A DNA stretch of 64,000 nucleotides from CALDOK01 sp964481655 (GCA_964481655.1 CAYZVO010000009.1:1-64000), one strand, 5' to 3'. Counted from the stretch's first letter, positions 9,316 through 17,235 are shown. The notes: generated from the sequence alone by a model not told the origin. Translations and numbers: made by a program.

Positions 9316-10124
9316 CGCTCACCCCCCGCCACGGCCGCGGCGAGATCCACCGCCCGCCGCGTGGCCCGCACATCGTGCACGCGCAGCATCGCGGCCCCCA
9401 GCCAGGTGGCGATGGACGCCACCGCGAGGGACCCCTCGAGGCGCTCGTTCGTGTCTGCCAGACCGAGCACATGCCCGATGAAGGACTTGCGCGAGGCCCC
9501 CACCAGGACCGGCAGGCCGGTCTCCACCAGCGCCGGCAGGCCCCGCAGCAGGGCCAGGTTGTGCTCGACGGTCTTGCCGAAGCCGATGCCGGGATCGATC
9601 CAGAGGCGTTCCCGCGGGATGCCCGCCGCGACCGCGCGCTCGGCGCGCTCGAGCAGGTGGTCTCGCACCTCCACGACCACGTCGTCGTAGCGGGGGTCGG
9701 CCTGCATGGTGCGGGGCGTGCCCCGCATGTGCATCAGCATCAGATCGCAGCCGGCCGAGGCCACCACCGCCGCCATCTCGGGGTCGCCGAGGGCGGTCAC
9801 GTCGTTGACCGCGGAGGCCCCCGCCTCGAGGGCCGCGCAGGCCACCGAGGCCTTGGCGGTGTCGACGCTGATGCGCAGCTCGGGCCGCGCCTGACGCAGC
9901 GCCCGGATCACGGGCACGACCCGCTCGCGCTCGAGCTCGGCCGCCACCGGGGGGGCGCCCGGCCGGGTGGATTCCCCGCCCACGTCGATCCAGTCGGCGC
10001 CCTGCTCGGCCATGATCAGCGCCCCTTCGACCGCCTGTTCCACGGATGACCAGCGACCGCCGTCGTGGAAGGAGTCGGGGGTCACGTTCGAGATGCCCAT
10101 GACCAGAGGGGGGGCGCCACGCAT
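9312..10124 (-). CDS. folP: Dihydropteroate synthase
   Basis: Condenses p-aminobenzoate with dihydropterin pyrophosphate in folate synthesis; the target of sulfonamides. The 270-residue TIM barrel carries the family motifs GISNVTPDSFHDGG at the N-terminus, DVGGESTRPGA, SVDTAKASVACAALEAGA, DPGIGFGKTVEHN and GASRKSFIG. Length is typical. It is 24 bp downstream of the cpoB-like gene and overlaps cdaA by four bases, making it the entry gene of the cdaA-ybbR-glmM module. Confidence 0.97.
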   Translation of the reverse strand: MRGAPPLVMGISNVTPDSFHDGGRWSSVEQAVEGALIMAEQGADWIDVGGESTRPGAPPVAAELERERVVPVIRALRQARPELRISVDTAKASVACAALEAGASAVNDVTALGDPEMAAVVASAGCDLMLMHMRGTPRTMQADPRYDDVVVEVRDHLLERAERAVAAGIPRERLWIDPGIGFGKTVEHNLALLRGLPALVETGLPVLVGASRKSFIGHVLGLADTNERLEGSLAVASIATWLGAAMLRVHDVRATRRAVDLAAAVAGGER

Positions 10125-10148
10125 GGCCTCAACGTAACCGACCAGGGA

Positions 10149-11039
10149 TCAGCGCGACTCGAGGGCTTTGGCTTCCTTGGCGGCCTTGGACCGTGGGAAG
10201 AGGCGCATCACGTCGTCGTAGAACAGCACCGCGTTGTCCCGCTGCCCGAGGGCCTCGAAGCACTCGCCCTGCCGCAGCATGGCCCAGGGGGCGCGATCCG
10301 AGTCACCGTGGTGGTCCACCACTTCCTGGTAGGCCAGGATGGCGGACTGATATTCGCCCTCGCGGAAGTGGGTCTCGGCGATCAGGTAGCGGATCTCGTG
10401 GAGCTGTTCGGCGGCCTCGTCGGCGCCGATGAGCTTCTTCAGGATCGCGCGCGCGGGCAGATAGCGCCCCTCCTTCATGTGCTCCTGAGCCAGCGCCAGG
10501 CGGTCCTCGAAGGTGGCCGGGACGGCGGGATCCTCGGGATCCTCGCTGGACCCATCCTCGGGGTCCTCGCCGCCGTCATCCGGGTCACCGTCGTCGGGCT
10601 CGTCCAGGCCGGTGTCGTCCGCGTCGGCCAGCACCGGGGGCTCCGGGGGCTCCATGCCGAGGGACTCCTCGAGGGCCTGAGCCCTGGCCTCGAGCCAGGC
10701 CAGCCGGAACTCGGCGTCCTCGCGGAAGGCACCGCTGGACTCGGTGGTGATCCCGGCCTCGTGCTGGAGGACCTCGAGATCGCCGCGAAGACGGGCGACC
10801 TCGTTGCGGAGCTGGTCCATGGTCTCCATGCGGAGGATCTCGTCCTGGCCGCGGGCCCGGGTGACCTCTTCGAGCTGCTCGACGCGCACGAGGGCGTCCT
10901 CGACGGCGGCCTGGAGGGTCTGGGTCCGGGTGGACTGGATGGCCATCTCGCGCCGCCACGCTTCGGTGGCGGACTGGCCGGTGCGGTCCCAGACACAGCC
11001 GGCCAGGAACAAGGAGAGGAAGAGTGTGCTGCTGCGCAT
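10149..11039 (-). CDS. Tol-Pal associated CpoB/YbgF-like lipoprotein
   Basis: A 296-residue protein. The ATG at 11039 gives a lipoprotein signal peptide (MRSSTLFLSLFLAGC, lipobox LAGC). A coiled coil spans about residues 25-120, followed by an acidic linker rich in Asp, Glu, Pro and Gly (about 125-175) and a C-terminal TPR region (about 180-290, GRYLPARAILKKLIGADEAAE and following repeats). Coiled coil plus TPR directly after a pal gene is the CpoB/YbgF pattern; CpoB coordinates peptidoglycan synthesis with outer-membrane constriction. Unlike E. coli CpoB this one is predicted to be lipid-anchored and has the acidic linker. A frame extension to 11222 lies over pal and is not used. Confidence 0.75.
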   Translation of the reverse strand: MRSSTLFLSLFLAGCVWDRTGQSATEAWRREMAIQSTRTQTLQAAVEDALVRVEQLEEVTRARGQDEILRMETMDQLRNEVARLRGDLEVLQHEAGITTESSGAFREDAEFRLAWLEARAQALEESLGMEPPEPPVLADADDTGLDEPDDGDPDDGGEDPEDGSSEDPEDPAVPATFEDRLALAQEHMKEGRYLPARAILKKLIGADEAAEQLHEIRYLIAETHFREGEYQSAILAYQEVVDHHGDSDRAPWAMLRQGECFEALGQRDNAVLFYDDVMRLFPRSKAAKEAKALESR

Positions 11040-11058
11040 GCTGGCTCTCGGGCTGGGG

Positions 11059-11790
11059 TCAGTCCAGGAGGCGGATCTCGGCCCGCCGGTTGCGCTCCCA
11101 GGCGCTCTCGTCGCCGCCGCTGGAAGCGGGGCGCTCTTCGCCGTAGGAGACCGTGCTGATGCGGCCGGGGGAGACGCCCTGGCTGACGAGGTAGCGCTGC
11201 ACGGCGTGGGCGCGGCGCTCACCCAGGGCGATGTTGTACTCGGTGGTGCCCCGCTGGTCGCAGTGGCCCTCGACCCGCAGGTTGCCCCGGGAGGAGCGCA
11301 GGCAGTCGGCCTGGGCGCTGATGGTGGACGAGCTGTCGCCGCGGAGCTCCGAGCTGTCGTAGTCGAAGTAGACCACCAGGTGGCGGCAGGAGGCGCCGAT
11401 GGCGTCGCCGCTGATGTTCACGCCGCGGCGCAGCACCGCCTTCTCACCGTCGGGGTTGGTGACGGTGAGATCGTAGGCGCCCTGCTCCATGGCCGGGACC
11501 GTGATCGACAGGGTGTTCTCGTTGACGAAGCCCACCTTGGGGGAGGCCTTGTTGCCCACGCGCACCTGGGCGCCCAGCTCGAACTGGGCGCCGTAGACCT
11601 GGGCGGAGAACGGGGTGCCGGTGGTGCCGTAGGCCGGGTCGATGGAGATGACCTGCAGCGTCACCTCGGGGGGGACCAGGTCGGTGGGGATCAGATCGTC
11701 GGGATCGACGTCTTCCTCCTTGCAGGACTTGCTGCCGAGCATGAACGGGAGGAGCACGAAGATCGCGAGGAGGACGCGGAGCCGGGACAT
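11059..11790 (-). CDS. Pal-like OmpA-family peptidoglycan-binding protein with a TIG domain
   Basis: A 243-residue envelope protein. After an N-terminal signal segment (MSRLRVLLAIFVLLPFML) comes an IPT/TIG immunoglobulin-like domain (about 45-125, VISIDPAYGTTGTPFSAQVYG), then a C-terminal OmpA/Pal domain (about 135-243) with VYFDYDSSELRGD, EGHCDQRGTTEYN, the LGERRAHAV helix and VSYGEERPA...ERNRRAEI, which bind the meso-DAP stem peptide. The Cys at GSKSC could be a lipid site, but the lipobox is poor, so lipidation is uncertain. It is followed 19 bp later by the CpoB-like gene. tolQRAB are not in the window. The TIG insertion is unusual for Pal. Confidence 0.82.
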   Translation of the reverse strand: MSRLRVLLAIFVLLPFMLGSKSCKEEDVDPDDLIPTDLVPPEVTLQVISIDPAYGTTGTPFSAQVYGAQFELGAQVRVGNKASPKVGFVNENTLSITVPAMEQGAYDLTVTNPDGEKAVLRRGVNISGDAIGASCRHLVVYFDYDSSELRGDSSSTISAQADCLRSSRGNLRVEGHCDQRGTTEYNIALGERRAHAVQRYLVSQGVSPGRISTVSYGEERPASSGGDESAWERNRRAEIRLLD

Positions 11791-11898
11791 GGGGCCTCCA
11801 GGGGGGATTGGAGGGTGGGGTTCGAGGGCGAGGCAGGGGACGCGGCACGCGTCGGGGACAGGAGCGCCGACGTTGCGAAGGCGCGGGGGGGTATGGAT

Positions 11899-11927
11899 GT
11901 TCTAGGGAGCCTGGCGCGTCCTGTCAA
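11899..11927 (-). promoter_or_regulatory. Sigma70-type promoter for the pal-cpoB-folP-cdaA operon
   Basis: Reading the minus strand, a perfect -35 TTGACA (11927-11922), a 17-bp spacer and a -10 TAGAAC (11904-11899) lie about 110 bp upstream of the pal start. Just upstream of the -35, 11928-11945 forms a hairpin (CCACCG, loop, CGGTGG) that may terminate the preceding peptidase gene, though it has no T-tract. Confidence 0.65.
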
Positions 11928-11981
11928 CCACCGCGGCCACGGTGGCAACACCGCGGGGAGAAGCACCCTTCCACCCGCCGA

Positions 11982-13283
11982 CTACGGGTCGGTGGTCGGG
12001 GCGTCCACAGGAGGCTCGGGCGGCTCGTCCTGGAGGTCCAGGTCGTCCTCGAGCTGGTCCTCCGGGGTGACCCCGAGGGCCCGGTAGAAGCTCTCGGCCT
12101 GGTCCTCGGCGATCCACCCCATCTCGGCCGCAGAGCGGTGCCCCAGGCGGATCTGATCGAGGGAGCTGGGCTCCTGCTCGTGGGTCCGGCTGATGGGGAT
12201 GTCCACCGCCATCAGCTCCGCGAAGCGCTGGGGGTACATGGGCTCCGCGTAGGGCTCGACGTAGCCCTCCGGGATGTTCGCGAGGCCGTCGGCACCGTAC
12301 TTGTCGCTCGCACCCAGCAGGTGAGCGAGCTCGTGGGCGATGGTGATGGCCGGGTAGACGGGGTTGGGATCGTCCAGGGAGATGTAGGTCACGGCCAGGT
12401 TGCCGCCCTGATCCGCCCTGGAGAAGGCGGCCTGGTCCCCCGCTTCGTCGGTGAAGATCACGAACATGCGCAAGGGGAAGTGGCGCCCCTCGACCCCGTG
12501 CCGCTCCGCGAGCCGCCGCCAGTACCAGGAGTAGCGGACCGCGGCGAGGCCCATCCTCCAGCTCGACTCCATGTCCTCGAGCAGCGACGGTGGGCTCGGG
12601 CGCTGCTGCCAAGGTCCCCGCACGCTCATGTGGATCGTGCCACTCAGCTGCCCACTGAAGCGCTGCCGCTCGCTGTCGAAGAGGGAGACGATGTCGGCGT
12701 AGGTCGGCCCGTCCCAGCTGCTGCCCCCCTGCCCGGAGAGACCCCGGACCATGGGGTGGAGCAGCTGCCCGGGGGGCACGAACTGCAGCAGCGCCACGTT
12801 GGCGACGTCCCAACCCTTGCGGATGTCGCTGTCGCGTCGCCACAGGGCGTAGACCTGGTAGAGGAAGGCGCAGAACAGGAACACGACGAACAGCTGCCGG
12901 GTGTGGACCCGTTGGATCCCGGCGCGGGTCTCGGCGGCACAGGGCTGGCAGAGACGCTCGCCGTCGGCCTCGAGCAGGCAGCCGGCGCAGACGTCGCGTC
13001 CGCAGCGGCGGCATGCCCCCCGGACCAGCTCCGGTGGGTGGTCGCCACAGATGACCGGGGCGCCCCCGTACTCGCTCATGACCACCACCCCGGCGCCGGC
13101 CTGCCGCAGCCGCGCCGCGGTCTCATCGGCGCGGACACGGTCCTCGGTGACGCGAACGACCACGGGCAGGGCGTCCCGCTTGGGCACGTGGCCACCGGGC
13201 AGCACCTCGCGCAGGGCAGCGGGACCGCGGGGGGGCCACCGCACCAGCACGACGCGCAGGCGCTTGGGGTTGGTTTCCAGCAT
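11982..13283 (-). CDS. Membrane metallopeptidase with HEXXHXXGXXD motif, B-box-like zinc finger and bL12-like N-terminus
   Basis: A 433-residue protein from the ATG at 13283 (a longer open frame to 13439 overlaps the RNA-gene region and is rejected). Segments in order: about 1-65 resembles the bL12 C-terminal domain (RVVLVRWPP near the start and RLRQAGAGVVVM at its end); about 80-125 is a Cys/His cluster spaced like a B-box zinc finger (CGDHPPE...CRRCGRDVCAGCL...LCQPC); about 140-160 is one membrane helix; then an extracytoplasmic domain with HELAHLLGASD, giving His317, Glu318, His321 and Asp327. HEXXHXXGXXD is the zinc motif of snapalysin-type metzincins. The C-terminus is acidic and proline-rich. 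The substrate is unknown. It may be a sensor-type protease; this is inference. Confidence 0.72.
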   Translation of the reverse strand: MLETNPKRLRVVLVRWPPRGPAALREVLPGGHVPKRDALPVVVRVTEDRVRADETAARLRQAGAGVVVMSEYGGAPVICGDHPPELVRGACRRCGRDVCAGCLLEADGERLCQPCAAETRAGIQRVHTRQLFVVFLFCAFLYQVYALWRRDSDIRKGWDVANVALLQFVPPGQLLHPMVRGLSGQGGSSWDGPTYADIVSLFDSERQRFSGQLSGTIHMSVRGPWQQRPSPPSLLEDMESSWRMGLAAVRYSWYWRRLAERHGVEGRHFPLRMFVIFTDEAGDQAAFSRADQGGNLAVTYISLDDPNPVYPAITIAHELAHLLGASDKYGADGLANIPEGYVEPYAEPMYPQRFAELMAVDIPISRTHEQEPSSLDQIRLGHRSAAEMGWIAEDQAESFYRALGVTPEDQLEDDLDLQDEPPEPPVDAPTTDP

Positions 13284-13361
13284 GAAGGAGTCCGCGGCGG
13301 AGAGCCTCGCCGATGCGCTGAGACTACGCCTGCAGGGCGCGCTTGCCAAGCCCGGTCCTCC

Positions 13362-13391
13362 TTGCATCGCGGCCGTCGCTCGATCTATGCT
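13362..13391 (+). promoter_or_regulatory. Sigma70-type promoter for the candidate 6S RNA
   Basis: TTGCAT at 13362-13367, an 18-bp spacer and TATGCT at 13386-13391. The expected start falls near 13398, giving a transcript of about 180 nt to the terminator, which is the usual size of 6S RNA. Confidence 0.6.
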
Positions 13392-13397
13392 GAAGAC

Positions 13398-13577
13398 CTG
13401 CTCGGTTGGTGCCTTGACTCGGAGGAAGGTTTCCCTCACGCCGCTTTCCAGGATCTTGACCGTGCTTCCGCGGTGCGCTCCCTGGTCCCCCCACTGGGGA
13501 GCCTGAAGCGGTAGTCAGAGACCCACTTCCCAGGGAAGAGGGAGCTCGACGAGCCACACCGCCAGAGTGGGACCCCC
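13398..13577 (+). ncRNA. ssrS: Candidate 6S RNA
   Basis: The 400-bp space between the peptidase and TPR genes holds a likely structured RNA. A long irregular closing stem pairs 13408-13425 (GGUGCCUUGACUCGGAGG) with 13559-13574 (CCGCCAGAGUGGGACC). Inside are CCGCUU/AAGCGG, a hairpin ACCGUG-CUUC-CGCGGU, and CUUCC-CAG-GGAAG near the 3' side. The order of short motifs (UCCGCGGU, then CUGGUCC, GGGAGCCUGAA, and the small 3' hairpin before GAGCC) parallels E. coli 6S RNA. A promoter lies directly upstream and a GC-rich hairpin terminator directly downstream. 6S RNA sequesters housekeeping RNA polymerase in stationary phase. Identification rests on eye comparison, not a covariance search. Confidence 0.6.
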
Positions 13578-13596
13578 CGGTCGTCAGGCCGGGGGG
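13573..13596 (+). terminator. Intrinsic terminator after the candidate 6S RNA
   Basis: Eight-bp stem CCCCCCGG / CCGGGGGG with an eight-base loop (TCGTCAGG), followed by CTTTC. It closes the transcript 90 bp before the TPR lipoprotein gene. Confidence 0.65.
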
Positions 13597-13685
13597 CTTT
13601 CACATCCGGAACCCGCGTCCATCCGGAACCGCTGCGCCCCGCGGCTGTCGGGGACCTCGGGCACGCCGCCCGCTGGAGTGATGCC

Positions 13686-14711
13686 ATGACCGCCCTCGTG
13701 CTCGCCGCCCTGCTGGCCTGCGCCCACCGCCCCGCCCCCGTGACCCTCGAGCCCGTGGTGATCACCGGATCCGCGCAGCTGCTGGACGTGGTGGGGCTCA
13801 CCAACCCGGAGATCATCGACGCCGCCGTCGAGCGCCGCCTGCGGGGCGACACCGCCGGCGCCATCGCCCGTCTACAGATCGTGATCGAGCAGCAGCCCCC
13901 CGCGCCGGAGCAGGCCCTGGCCTTGTACCAGCTGGGGCTCTGCCACGAGCGCGACGAGCGCTTCGACGAAGCCCTCGCCGCCTACGACCGCCTGGTCCAG
14001 ACCTGGCCCGCCTCGGTGGTGAGCCAGGACGGCTGGTTCCGGCGGGCCCTGTGCCTCGAATACCTCGACCGGCACCGGGAGGCCCGGCGCAGCCTCGAGC
14101 GGGTCGAGACCACCCGGGGCCTGGACCTGCACGACCGCCTGACCCTGGACCTGCAGCGGGGCATCAGCATGGTGCGCTCCGGCCGCCTCCGCGCGGGCCT
14201 GCGGCTGCTCGACAGCGCGTCCGCCGCGGCCGAGGGAACCGAGCTGGTCCCCTACCTCCGCGGCAAGGCCCACGTGACCCGCGCGCGGGTGCTGCTGGAC
14301 GCCGCCGCGAGCCTCGAGCTGTCAGGCTCCCAGCGGCGCCAGGAGCGAGCCCTCGAGCAGCGGGCCGCCTACCTCGCAGACGCCGAGCAGCAGATCGCCG
14401 CGGCGGCCTACATGGGCGAGCCGGAATGGATCCTCGAGGGGCTGCTGCTGCTGGGCCAAGCCTACCTCGAGCTGCACGCGGCGATGCTCGCGTCCAGCCC
14501 TCCCCGCAAGCTGTCCGACGAGGCCACCGCGGTCTACCGTGAGGAGGTCGCGCAGCGGTCCCAGATCCTCCAGGTCAAGGCCTGGAACCACTTCGACACC
14601 GGCGTCTCGAAGGCCGGCGAGTGGGGCTACGTGGGTCGTCCGCTGGCCCAACTGGTGGCCGCCCGCGATGCCATCGATCTGGGCGAAGCGGCCGCCGGAG
14701 GGTCCCCCTGA
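13686..14711 (+). CDS. TPR-containing lipoprotein of unknown function
   Basis: A 341-residue protein with a short lipoprotein-type signal (MTALVLAALLAC, lipobox LLAC) and GGAG seven bases before the ATG. After it, TPR-like helical pairs fill about residues 45-215 (ALALYQLGLCHERDERFDEALAAYDRL is one clear repeat). The C-terminal third is also helical and Ala/Glu-rich. No enzymatic motif is visible. It stands alone on the plus strand, convergent with ftsZ and separated from it by a strong hairpin. A role as an envelope scaffold is plausible but not shown. Confidence 0.75.
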   Translation: MTALVLAALLACAHRPAPVTLEPVVITGSAQLLDVVGLTNPEIIDAAVERRLRGDTAGAIARLQIVIEQQPPAPEQALALYQLGLCHERDERFDEALAAYDRLVQTWPASVVSQDGWFRRALCLEYLDRHREARRSLERVETTRGLDLHDRLTLDLQRGISMVRSGRLRAGLRLLDSASAAAEGTELVPYLRGKAHVTRARVLLDAAASLELSGSQRRQERALEQRAAYLADAEQQIAAAAYMGEPEWILEGLLLLGQAYLELHAAMLASSPPRKLSDEATAVYREEVAQRSQILQVKAWNHFDTGVSKAGEWGYVGRPLAQLVAARDAIDLGEAAAGGSP

Positions 14712-14718
14712 AGATGGT

Positions 14719-14748
14719 GGGAGGGGACGGCAAGCGCCGCCCCCTCCC
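14719..14748. terminator. Bidirectional hairpin between the TPR gene and ftsZ
   Basis: GGGAGGGG-A-CGGC, loop AAGC, GCCG-C-CCCCTCCC: a 12-bp stem with one A/C mismatch located exactly between two convergent stop codons. There is no long T-tract on either side, so it could act with Rho or by stability alone. Confidence 0.6.
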
Positions 14749-14763
14749 GGTACTTCCCAGGGT

Positions 14764-15885
14764 CTAATCCGCGTTCCGGAAGAACGTCGGAATGTCGTAG
14801 TCGTCGTTCGAGATGTCGTAGCCCGAGGCGTTGCCGTGGCCGCTGGTGGGGGCACGGTGGCCGCGGCCGCCGCCCATGTGCACCGCGATGCGCTCTTCGA
14901 CGCTGGGCCGACGCGCGCGGGCGTTGGTGGCCTCGAAGCCGGTGGCGATGACGGTCACGCGGGCGGTGTCCTCCATGGACTCGTCGATGACCAGGCCCCA
15001 GATCACGTTGGCGTCCTCGTGGACCTCTTCGTGGATCAGGGTGCTGGCCTCGTTGATCTCGTACATGGTGAGGCTCGAGGGCCCGGTGATGTTGATGAGC
15101 ACCGAGGTGGCGCCGGCGATGCTGACGTCGTCCAGCAGCGGGCTGGAGATGGCCTGGTAGGCGGCATCGACGGTGCGGTTCTCGCCCGTGCCGTGGCCGA
15201 CGCCCATCAGGGCGACGCCCTTGGAGGCCATGACGGTGCGCACATCGGCGAAGTCCACGTTGACGTGGCCGTTGTGGTAGATGAGCTCCGAGACGCCCTT
15301 GCAGGCGGCCAGCAGGACCTCATCGGCCATCTTGAAGGACTCCACCATGGTGGTGCGCTCGCAGGCCAGGCTCACGAGGCGCTCGTTCGGGATGGTGATC
15401 AGGGTGTCCACCACCTTCTTGAGGTTCTCGATGCCTTCCTCGGCCTGCTTGTGGCGCTTGCGGGCCTCGAAGCGGAAGGGCCGGGTGACCACGGCCACGG
15501 TCAGGGCGCCGACCTCGCGGCAGACCTGAGCGATGACCGGCGCCGCACCGGTGCCCGTGCCGCCGCCCATGCCGGCGGTGATGAAGACCATGTCCGAGCC
15601 AGCGACCAGCTCGGCGAGCCGATCCTGATCCTCGAGGGCGGCCTCGCGGCCCACCTCGGGGTTGGCGCCCGCGCCGAGCCCACGGGTGAGCTGCTCACCC
15701 AGCTGGAAGCAGCGGGAGGCGCGAGAGTTGGCCAGGGCCTGCGCGTCGGTGTTCACGGCGATGAACTCGACGCCCTGCATACCGGCGTTGATCATGGTGT
15801 TGACAGCGTTGTTTCCGGCGCCGCCCACGCCGATCACCTTGATCTTCGCGGGGACCACCAGCTCGTTTTCGACCAGTTCGATCAT
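14764..15885 (-). CDS. ftsZ: Cell division protein FtsZ
   Basis: The tubulin-like GTPase that forms the division ring. The 373-residue protein has the N-terminal KIKVIGVGGAGNNAVN, the tubulin signature GGGTGTGAAPVIA at about residue 105, the NxDFAD T7 loop (VNVDFADVRTVM) for GTP hydrolysis, and the C-terminal conserved peptide DIPTFFRN that normally binds FtsA and ZipA-type anchors. The linker before that peptide is short and Gly/His/Ser-rich. It follows ftsQ after 102 bp; no ftsA gene lies between them, although the FtsA-binding peptide is kept. Confidence 0.98.
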   Translation of the reverse strand: MIELVENELVVPAKIKVIGVGGAGNNAVNTMINAGMQGVEFIAVNTDAQALANSRASRCFQLGEQLTRGLGAGANPEVGREAALEDQDRLAELVAGSDMVFITAGMGGGTGTGAAPVIAQVCREVGALTVAVVTRPFRFEARKRHKQAEEGIENLKKVVDTLITIPNERLVSLACERTTMVESFKMADEVLLAACKGVSELIYHNGHVNVDFADVRTVMASKGVALMGVGHGTGENRTVDAAYQAISSPLLDDVSIAGATSVLINITGPSSLTMYEINEASTLIHEEVHEDANVIWGLVIDESMEDTARVTVIATGFEATNARARRPSVEERIAVHMGGGRGHRAPTSGHGNASGYDISNDDYDIPTFFRNAD

Positions 15886-15987
15886 GGCCTGCCTCCGATG
15901 TCGCCAGGAATGCCCCGTTCCTGACAGTGGGGATGTGAGTGGAGAAATGGGGGGGGAGAGGGTGGGGGGGGCCCTGACGCCTGGAGG

Positions 15988-16848
15988 TCAGTCCAACCCT
16001 GGGGAAGTACGCTTGGAAAGGGGAGTGACCAGCGCCACCGTGGAGGGGGCCAGGTCGATGTGCTGCGGCTCGGTGGCGTCGAGGCCGCTGGCGCGAAGCT
16101 GCGCCAGGCGCTCGAGGCGGGCCGAGGCCCGCGCGAAGCCGAGGGCCAGCTCGGTGCCGCTGCGCAGCACGAGGGTGAAGCCATCCTGTTCGTGGAACCG
16201 GATCTCGCTCAGGTCGTCGGTGCTCAGCTCGGCGGAGTCGCCCACCTCGCCCAGCAGGGCGATGGCGTCACCGATGATGCGCCGGGCGACCGCGGGGTTG
16301 CCCTCGCCCAGCCGAGGGTCGAGGCCGGTGAGCACGGGGTAGTCGAGGTCGGAGCCGCGAGCGCGCTTGAAGACCTCGGCGTCGGCGTTGACGTAGTACA
16401 GGCCCTGCTGCTGCATGAGCAGCACAGGCCGGTGCTCGGTCACGCGGATGACCACGGTGTCCGGCCAGCGGGTGCTGGCTTCCACCGAGGCGACCCAGGG
16501 GTGGCCCATCACGCCTTCGACGATGTCGGACAGGTCCACCCGCCAGATGGGGCTGTCCCGCCGCACGTCGGCGAGGTGCCGCAGCTCCGCTGCCGAGCAG
16601 TGGGGCTGGTAGCCGATGGGATCGAGCTGATGGGCTTCGGCCGTGACGTTCTCCACCACCACGTTCCGCACCCAGAAGCGGTAGTCCTGAGCCAGGGTCA
16701 CGCCCGCCCACACCAGCCCCGCCAGGGCGCAGCCGAGCAGGAGCCAGCCGATGCGCTGACGCCGACGGGGCGCAGGAGGTGCCAGGAGGGGGTGGACCAC
16801 GGCGAGGAGCTCAGAGCGATGGGAGGGGGGAGTGGGAGCGGGGAGCAT
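15988..16848 (-). CDS. ftsQ: Cell division protein FtsQ
   Basis: A 286-residue bitopic membrane protein: a basic cytoplasmic tail, one membrane helix at about 34-52 (WLLLGCALAGLVWAGVTLA), then a POTRA domain starting at FWVRNVVVENVT, followed by the FtsQ beta domain (VIRVTEHRPVLLMQQQGLYYVNADAEVF). FtsQ links the early and late divisome through FtsB and FtsL in the periplasm. No clear Shine-Dalgarno precedes the ATG. A promoter about 65 bp upstream suggests that ftsQ and ftsZ can be expressed apart from the rest of the cluster. Confidence 0.9.
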   Translation of the reverse strand: MLPAPTPPSHRSELLAVVHPLLAPPAPRRRQRIGWLLLGCALAGLVWAGVTLAQDYRFWVRNVVVENVTAEAHQLDPIGYQPHCSAAELRHLADVRRDSPIWRVDLSDIVEGVMGHPWVASVEASTRWPDTVVIRVTEHRPVLLMQQQGLYYVNADAEVFKRARGSDLDYPVLTGLDPRLGEGNPAVARRIIGDAIALLGEVGDSAELSTDDLSEIRFHEQDGFTLVLRSGTELALGFARASARLERLAQLRASGLDATEPQHIDLAPSTVALVTPLSKRTSPGLD

Positions 16849-17235
16849 CGGGGGGCAGCGTGGGTCGGAGGGAACCGACCGGGGGGAGACTGCGAGCCAC
16901 GCCCGATGGTTTGTTTCTACCGCCCTCGACAGCTCTTGACAAGCAAAGGAAGCCGGCTTTTTTCGGAGGCTCCGCGCCGCAGCCCCGCGCCCGTGGCCCC
17001 AGCGCGTCCCCGGGCCGACGGGGTGGCCGGACGAGGGCGACCGACCCCCGGCTCCCCCGCCTCGCTTTTCCGCTTTGTCACTGCGTTATACGCACTTTCC
17101 AGGCTCTGGTGACGCCCCTCGGCCGGCGCTGGACGGGGGCGCCTCCGAGCGAGCGCTGGCCCCCGCGCCAGGGCGGAGAAAATCGTGGGGCCCCCGGCGC
17201 CCGACCAGGGTCCGCGGCGCGCCGGACGGGACCGT
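16849..17235. other. 387-bp intergenic region between ddl and ftsQ
   Basis: No convincing coding frame. It holds the putative ftsQ promoter and a short palindrome, TGCGT-TAT-ACGCA, at 17082-17094. That palindrome contains a -10-like TATAAC on the minus strand (17091-17086), so it could be an operator over a second promoter; there is no good -35 match. Confidence 0.5.
16914..16942 (-). promoter_or_regulatory. Putative ftsQ-ftsZ promoter
   Basis: Minus-strand -35 TTGTCA (16942-16937), 17-bp spacer, -10 TAGAAA (16919-16914). The expected start gives a leader of about 60 nt before the ftsQ ATG. The same TTGNCA-N17-TAGAAN layout is seen in front of pal. Confidence 0.5.
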
